From Micrococcaceae bacterium (GTDB taxonomy: Bacteria > Actinomycetota > Actinomycetes > Actinomycetales > Micrococcaceae): a DNA stretch of 64,000 bases. The stretch spans positions 23,997 to 87,996 of the forward strand of contig JABXHI010000027.1 of assembly GCA_013393415.1 (NCBI GenBank), given 5' to 3'. How positions within the stretch are numbered: the first letter of the stretch is position 1; each line of letters begins with the position of its first letter. A model generated the notes under the pieces. It saw only the letters and a list, made by a program, of their open reading frames with translations. It was not told the DNA's origin and ran no database searches. The position numbers and the translations under genes were made by a program. Below are positions 60,367-64,000 of this stretch, piece after piece.

Positions 60367-60378
60367 ATGAAGAAATGA
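60367..60378 (+). CDS. Three-codon upstream ORF (Met-Lys-Lys) in the ABC-F leader
   Basis: ATG AAG AAA TGA, beginning within 1-3 bases of the predicted transcription start, would be a leaderless minimal peptide ORF. Its last codons lie inside the strand that pairs with the SD of the downstream gene (60373-60383). Translating or stalled ribosomes there would unfold that hairpin. This is a hypothesis from sequence layout. Confidence 0.45.
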   Translation: MKK

Positions 60379-60443
60379 TCCTTTTCCTCCCCGCGTCCGA
60401 GGCCGTTGCCCGGCGGGGTACGAATCTTTCCCAAGGATCATTT
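60373..60443 (+). promoter_or_regulatory. SD-sequestering hairpin leader of the ABC-F gene
   Basis: AAATGATCCTT (60373-60383) is perfectly complementary to AAGGATCATTT (60433-60443), which contains the SD AAGGA and reaches the TTG start codon at 60443. Nested inside is CCCCGC (60389-60394) with GCGGGG (60413-60418). The whole 71-nt structure should hide the ribosome binding site until opened, as in leader-controlled antibiotic resistance genes. Confidence 0.62.
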
Positions 60444-62131
60444 TGTCTAAAAATTCTGCGCACCTCTCCGTTGACGGCATCTCAAAAACGTTTCCCCATC
60501 GACGCGTATTCACCGATATCACATTTGCCGTCCCATATCGGGATCGCATGGGCATCATCGGGGAAAACGGCTCGGGAAAAACCACCCTGCTGCAAGTTCT
60601 CGCCGGTGAGCTCGAATCAGACGCTGGAACAGTCAACGTCTTCACCGCCCACGACACAACACACCCCGTTGGTCTGTTGCACCAGGAGCCACCATTTGAC
60701 GCCACGATGACCGTGCCCCAAGTCCTGGAAGCCTCCGTTGCACACCTGCGACAGGCTGAAGCCGACGTACATACCGCAGCCGAAGCCCTGGCATATGGTC
60801 CGCACGACCAAGCGGTGGTTGACCGGTATACCAAGGCGTTAGACCGCGCCGAGCAGCTCGGTGTCTGGGACATTGATGCACGCACCGAAACGACCATCGC
60901 CGGGCTCGGACTGAAGACCGTTGACCGAGAGCACACCATCGGCGCATTGTCTGGTGGCCAACGAGCCAGACTTGCAATGGCCAGCCTGTTGCTTAGCGCA
61001 CCGGAAGTCCTCTTGCTCGATGAACCCACGAATCATCTGGATGATGCCGCCATCCGATATCTGGGCACGGTCATCGCAAACTGGCACGGACCGGTCCTGA
61101 TCGTCAGTCACGACCGCGCCTTTCTTGACGAGACCGTCCGCTCGATCTTGGACCTCGACCCGGCACCGCGACCCTATGCGCTCGGTGCGGCTGAAGATGA
61201 ACTAACCACCCTGGGCGTGACCTGCTTTACCGGCACCTATTCTGACTACTTTCAGGCACGACATGACGCACGCCAGCGGTGGCAACACCAATATGCAGAG
61301 GAACAGGCACAATTGAAACGTCTACGAGCCGCTGTTGATGAGCATCAAGTCGTCGGGCATGAAGACTGGCAACCACGAACCGAAGTTCGAGGAGCACAAA
61401 AATTCTATGCAGACCGCAATGCGAAAGTCGTGGCACGCCGCGTCAACGATGCCCGTGCCCGGCTGGCTGAGCTCGAAGCACGCCAGATTGTGAAGCCGCC
61501 GAAACCCTTGACCTTCCAGGGTCTCACAGCCGCAATGCAGCAGGACCATCAGGCCGGTGACATCGACCAGCCGATCCTACGCGCCGATGATGTTGAGGTA
61601 GTGAACCGACTTGGGTCAACCTCGATCACGATCTCATCCAGTGACAAGGTGCTGATCACCGGAGCAAACGGGTCAGGCAAATCCACCTTGTTGCAGGTTT
61701 TCGCAGGATCCTTGAACCCGACCCGGGGCAGTCTCCATCGCGCATCAGGCGTCAGCGTCGGAATGCTTGCACAAGAAAGCCACTTTGACGACGTCGACGA
61801 TGAGACTGCCAGCGCAGTATATGCGCAAGCCGTCAGACCGGACCTGACGGAGCGTGTGCCGCTGAGTACCTTCGGTCTGCTGCACCCGAGGGACGAGCAC
61901 CGACCCGTCGCAACCCTGAGTGTTGGACAACAGCGACGCTTGGCACTAGCAATCTTGCTGGCTGACCCGCCAGAAGTCTTGCTGTTGGACGAGCCCACCA
62001 ACCACTTATCGCTGACATTGGTGACAGAGCTGGAGGCCTCGATCGAGCATTATCCCGGCGCCGTGGTCATTGCGACGCACGATCGCTGGCTGCGCAATCA
62101 TTGGCAAGGTCATCAGTTACACCTTGGGTGA
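60443..62131 (+). CDS. ABC-F family ATPase (antibiotic-resistance/ribosome-protection type)
   Basis: 562 aa from TTG 60443 with AAGGA 5 bases upstream. Two ABC domains: GENGSGKTTLLQVLAGEL / LSGGQRARLAMASLLLSAPEVLLLDEPTNHLD and GANGSGKSTLLQVFAGSL / LSVGQQRRLALAILLADPPEVLLLDEPTNHLS, joined by a charged linker (arm/PtIM, about residues 250-370). No membrane helices. This layout fits ARE ABC-F proteins such as TlrC/OleB/LmrC in actinobacteria, which push macrolides, lincosamides or similar drugs off the ribosome. The second domain has VGQQRR instead of GGQ. The drug range is unknown. Confidence 0.9.
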   Translation: MSKNSAHLSVDGISKTFPHRRVFTDITFAVPYRDRMGIIGENGSGKTTLLQVLAGELESDAGTVNVFTAHDTTHPVGLLHQEPPFDATMTVPQVLEASVAHLRQAEADVHTAAEALAYGPHDQAVVDRYTKALDRAEQLGVWDIDARTETTIAGLGLKTVDREHTIGALSGGQRARLAMASLLLSAPEVLLLDEPTNHLDDAAIRYLGTVIANWHGPVLIVSHDRAFLDETVRSILDLDPAPRPYALGAAEDELTTLGVTCFTGTYSDYFQARHDARQRWQHQYAEEQAQLKRLRAAVDEHQVVGHEDWQPRTEVRGAQKFYADRNAKVVARRVNDARARLAELEARQIVKPPKPLTFQGLTAAMQQDHQAGDIDQPILRADDVEVVNRLGSTSITISSSDKVLITGANGSGKSTLLQVFAGSLNPTRGSLHRASGVSVGMLAQESHFDDVDDETASAVYAQAVRPDLTERVPLSTFGLLHPRDEHRPVATLSVGQQRRLALAILLADPPEVLLLDEPTNHLSLTLVTELEASIEHYPGAVVIATHDRWLRNHWQGHQLHLG

Positions 62132-62247
62132 TGCGATGTAGTTTGGCGATGTTGTTGGAGAGGGTCTCGGTATCTGGCACACTGTATTTAGAAACTTTCA
62201 TCGATCGCCGATCTGAAATCGTCGTATCTCACACTTTCGAGGAGATC

Positions 62248-63045
62248 ATGTCTTACCCACAGTCCCCGCAAGGGCCATCGCAACCACACGGTTACTCGGG
62301 GCCGCCCGGCCCAGACAGTTCCCTGCCACCCGCGGCCCCACAGGGTAAGCTGCGCAAGAAAAGGCGCCGGGGGACTGGTCTGCTGACGGCTGGTTTGATC
62401 ACGTTGGGTGTGAGCATCATCGGTGGGATTATTGCCCTGATCATGTTTGGGGGTTCGACGATGACTAGCATTGAGGATTTTTCCGAGTCAGCATACGACG
62501 TGACTGAACCCGCTGTGGTCGACGGTCTCGGCGACAACCAGTGGTACCTCTACCAGGATCCGAATGCGATCTCTCAGGCATCATGCGAGGTCACTGACCA
62601 GCAGGGTAACGACGTGACCAACGGCTCCGCCCAGATGAATATAACGAATAGTGAATACGATCTGAGCTCTGTCCAATCGTTTGAATCCACCGCTGATGGC
62701 GTCTATGAGATCCAATGCTCAAGTTATCCCGTGGTCTTGGGCGGTGCAGTGCCACTAGGCGGCATCTTCGGTGTCCTCGGTACAGTATTAGTTGCAGGGT
62801 TCCTCTTTGTCGTTGGAGCTGTCCTGACCATCATTGGACTCGTCATGCGCTCAAATTCTAAGAAGAACGACATGCCACCAATGAACCCTCCTTATGGTGC
62901 AGCGCCACAGCCCGGGTACGGTTACTCTCAGCAACAACAGCCATACTATGGCCAGCAGTCTCCACAGTACGGTGGCGGACAACAACCACCACAGTATGGC
63001 GGTGGACCAGCCGGTGGTTACCCGCCCAATCAGTCACCAAACTAA
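62248..63045 (+). CDS. Membrane protein with Gly/Pro/Gln/Tyr-rich tail, first of a related pair
   Basis: 265 aa from ATG 62248 (GAGGAG upstream). A Pro/Gly-rich N-terminus is followed by two membrane helices (GLLTAGLITLGVSIIGGIIALIMFGG; GGIFGVLGTVLVAGFLFVVGAVLTIIGLVM) around an extracellular domain with C-x..-C (QASCEVTDQQGNDV, YEIQCSSYP), and a C-terminal low-complexity tail of QQPYYGQQ and GGGPAGGY repeats. Similar in layout to 63145. Unknown function. Confidence 0.8.
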   Translation: MSYPQSPQGPSQPHGYSGPPGPDSSLPPAAPQGKLRKKRRRGTGLLTAGLITLGVSIIGGIIALIMFGGSTMTSIEDFSESAYDVTEPAVVDGLGDNQWYLYQDPNAISQASCEVTDQQGNDVTNGSAQMNITNSEYDLSSVQSFESTADGVYEIQCSSYPVVLGGAVPLGGIFGVLGTVLVAGFLFVVGAVLTIIGLVMRSNSKKNDMPPMNPPYGAAPQPGYGYSQQQQPYYGQQSPQYGGGQQPPQYGGGPAGGYPPNQSPN

Positions 63046-63074
63046 CCACGTGGACATGTTCCATAATTGATCGA

Positions 63075-63112
63075 AAAATACCGCAGGGGCCGTCGCGTCT
63101 CTGCGGTATTTT
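63075..63112. terminator. Terminator between the two membrane-protein genes
   Basis: AAAATACCGCAG pairs with CTGCGGTATTTT around 14 bases (63075-63112), with flanking A and T runs on either side, a bidirectional intrinsic terminator. The gene at 63145 must therefore have its own promoter or be read through. Confidence 0.8.
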
Positions 63113-63144
63113 CGTCAACGACCACATCATTGAGGAACGTACTC

Positions 63145-63798
63145 ATGACCGACACCAACACACTCGATGTTCCTGGCCCGAGGCGACGTCACGTTGTGGG
63201 GTACATCCTGGGCAGCATGGCCGTCGCCGTGCTGGGGTTGGTGACAGCAATTGCGATGTCCGTTTCAGGAATTTTGAATACGTACACCGAAGTTTCGGAA
63301 ACATACGATGACATTTTCGAGACTGGACGAGAGATCGGCCCCAGCGCTACCCCGGTCGAACTTGACGATGCGAACTACACGTTGTTGTCCTTTACAACGT
63401 CAGACGAGTTCCCTTCCCTGGGTGAACAAGCGGGCCTGTGTACGATCACCGATGAATACGGGGAACGCGTTGCAATCGAAACCTCTGCGCAGCCCGTTTC
63501 AGCGCAAGATATGCCAGCGGCAGACCACGACCTGCAACACGCAACACATGCCGTTTACGCTCATTTCGAAGCCACCGAAGGAACTTACGCATTGTCATGC
63601 CAGCAATTTGGTGTGCTCAGTGATGACGCGAACTACAGCATGGGCGGCACCGCCGTGTGGGGTGTGGTAGTCGGGCTTGGCAGCGTGGTCATTGCAGGTG
63701 TGTTGTTCTTGGTTGGTGTCATCAATCACGCACGCAATCGCAAAATGCAACCGCCGAAATCGCGGAAGCTCATCACCTACGACCTGGACTACTCCTAG
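63145..63798 (+). CDS. Membrane protein, second of a related pair
   Basis: 217 aa from ATG 63145 (GAGGAA upstream). Two helices (VVGYILGSMAVAVLGLVTAIAMSVSG; VWGVVVGLGSVVIAGVLFLVGVINHA) enclose an extracellular domain with Cys in AGLCTITDEYGERV and YALSCQQFGV. The domain aligns with 62248 (CEVTDQQGNDV / CTITDEYGERV; FESTADGVYEIQC / FEATEGTYALSC), so the two are paralogues; the low-complexity tail is missing here. Unknown function. Confidence 0.78.
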   Translation: MTDTNTLDVPGPRRRHVVGYILGSMAVAVLGLVTAIAMSVSGILNTYTEVSETYDDIFETGREIGPSATPVELDDANYTLLSFTTSDEFPSLGEQAGLCTITDEYGERVAIETSAQPVSAQDMPAADHDLQHATHAVYAHFEATEGTYALSCQQFGVLSDDANYSMGGTAVWGVVVGLGSVVIAGVLFLVGVINHARNRKMQPPKSRKLITYDLDYS

Positions 63799-63887
63799 TA
63801 CTCCAGTTGTCCTTATGTTTGTGGGTCGACGTTGTCGGAACGGATCGGGCAGAGCTGTCCGCTATCTGGGTCGCGGATGGCGCGTTT

Positions 63888-64000
63888 TTAGGCGGCGGTG
63901 GGCCAGCTGATGTCGATGGTGGTGTTTTGGAGTGTGGGTGGGTCGCCGCTTTTGTGGTGGGCGATTTGGGTGATGGGCGGTTTTGTGGGCACAGTGTATT
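63888..64000 (-). CDS. Unrecognised gene, C-terminal end only
   Basis: Reading leftward from the window edge, 37 codons end at TAA 63888 (THKPPITQIAHHKSGDPP-like composition: Y-T-V-P-T-K-P-P-I-T-Q-I-A-H-H-K-S-G-D-P-P then TLQNTTIDISWPTAA). The base bias is coding-like. Endings of this kind occur in DUF222/HNH endonuclease-like proteins of Micrococcales, but the fragment is too short to be sure. Confidence 0.35.
   Translation of the reverse strand, partial: YTVPTKPPITQIAHHKSGDPPTLQNTTIDISWPTAA

Noticed and set aside
60207..60710. Plus-strand frame across the ABC-F leader
   Set aside because: It overlaps the ABC-F start in another frame, with no SD or family; the ABC-F frame and leader hairpin explain the region better.

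Overview
The window looks like a chromosomal segment of a medium-GC actinobacterium, most likely a member of the Micrococcales (Micrococcaceae-like). I infer this from the conserved actinobacterial trio of a MSMEG_4193-type phosphomutase, a DUF3090 protein and an SCO1664-family protein (10756-12779), from frequent GTG/TTG starts, and from several genes with no Shine-Dalgarno (SD) sequence that may be leaderless. I saw no rRNA, tRNA, CRISPR array, prophage or intact insertion sequence. The species is not determined.

Layout. 1-6200: the start of an NTF2-like gene, rmuC, a short-chain dehydrogenase, a thioredoxin, two tandem proteins of unknown function that are related to each other, and a CPH-type (CopB-like) metal ATPase with a His-rich N-terminus. 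6200-10700: an MmcQ/YjbR protein beside a remnant of a second copy, a LysR regulator divergent from a stand-alone SdhA/NadB-like flavoprotein, and ychF. 10750-16700: the actinobacterial trio, YtoQ, an SRPBCC protein, a lipoprotein, and an overlapping set of fungal-type cytosine deaminase, 2H phosphoesterase and glycerophosphodiesterase. 16890-23640: a MntA-HepT toxin-antitoxin pair with a damaged hepT, arfB, lactate monooxygenase, a PfpI/DJ-1 protein, DUF421, a flavodoxin, a solitary Abi-family gene with a terminator-like hairpin in its leader, and a small membrane protein/XRE regulator pair behind three tandem operators. 23770-30910: an Ugp-like ABC importer, then a TetR regulator divergent from an ABC exporter. 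30910-33370: a patch of decayed genes (CBS fragment, doubly broken VapBC) and a LOG-family gene. 33475-47980: a hydrolase/acyltransferase-like/DUF6320 operon, a second TetR plus ABC exporter, a PEP mutase-like protein with PPK2, PAP2, an alcohol dehydrogenase, YcaQ, an isochorismatase, an FMN reductase and MgtC. 48033-50330: a TusA-DsrE-TusA::MetE sulfur operon. 50480-52920: remnants of a cation antiporter and of a copper ATPase with a cop-box operator, next to a decayed copy of the betA 3' end. 53070-60104: DsbA/CcdA and the choline-to-betaine operon betT-betB-betA. 60330-62131: an ABC-F ribosome-protection gene with a leader that appears to sequester its ribosome binding site. The window ends with two related membrane proteins and the end of an unrecognised gene.

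Themes. The cell appears equipped for osmotic stress (choline uptake and oxidation to glycine betaine, cation antiporter remnants), for thiol and metal homeostasis (thioredoxin, DsbA/CcdA, P-type ATPases), and for envelope and drug defence (two TetR-ABC exporters, ABC-F). Gene decay is frequent: at least seven broken genes or gene fragments are visible, including both toxin-antitoxin modules. The two observations I consider most likely to be new are the operon in which a TusA-like domain is fused to a core MetE-like methyltransferase and encoded with a DsrE and a second TusA, and the compact leader of the ABC-F gene, in which a three-codon upstream ORF overlaps the strand that masks the Shine-Dalgarno sequence.
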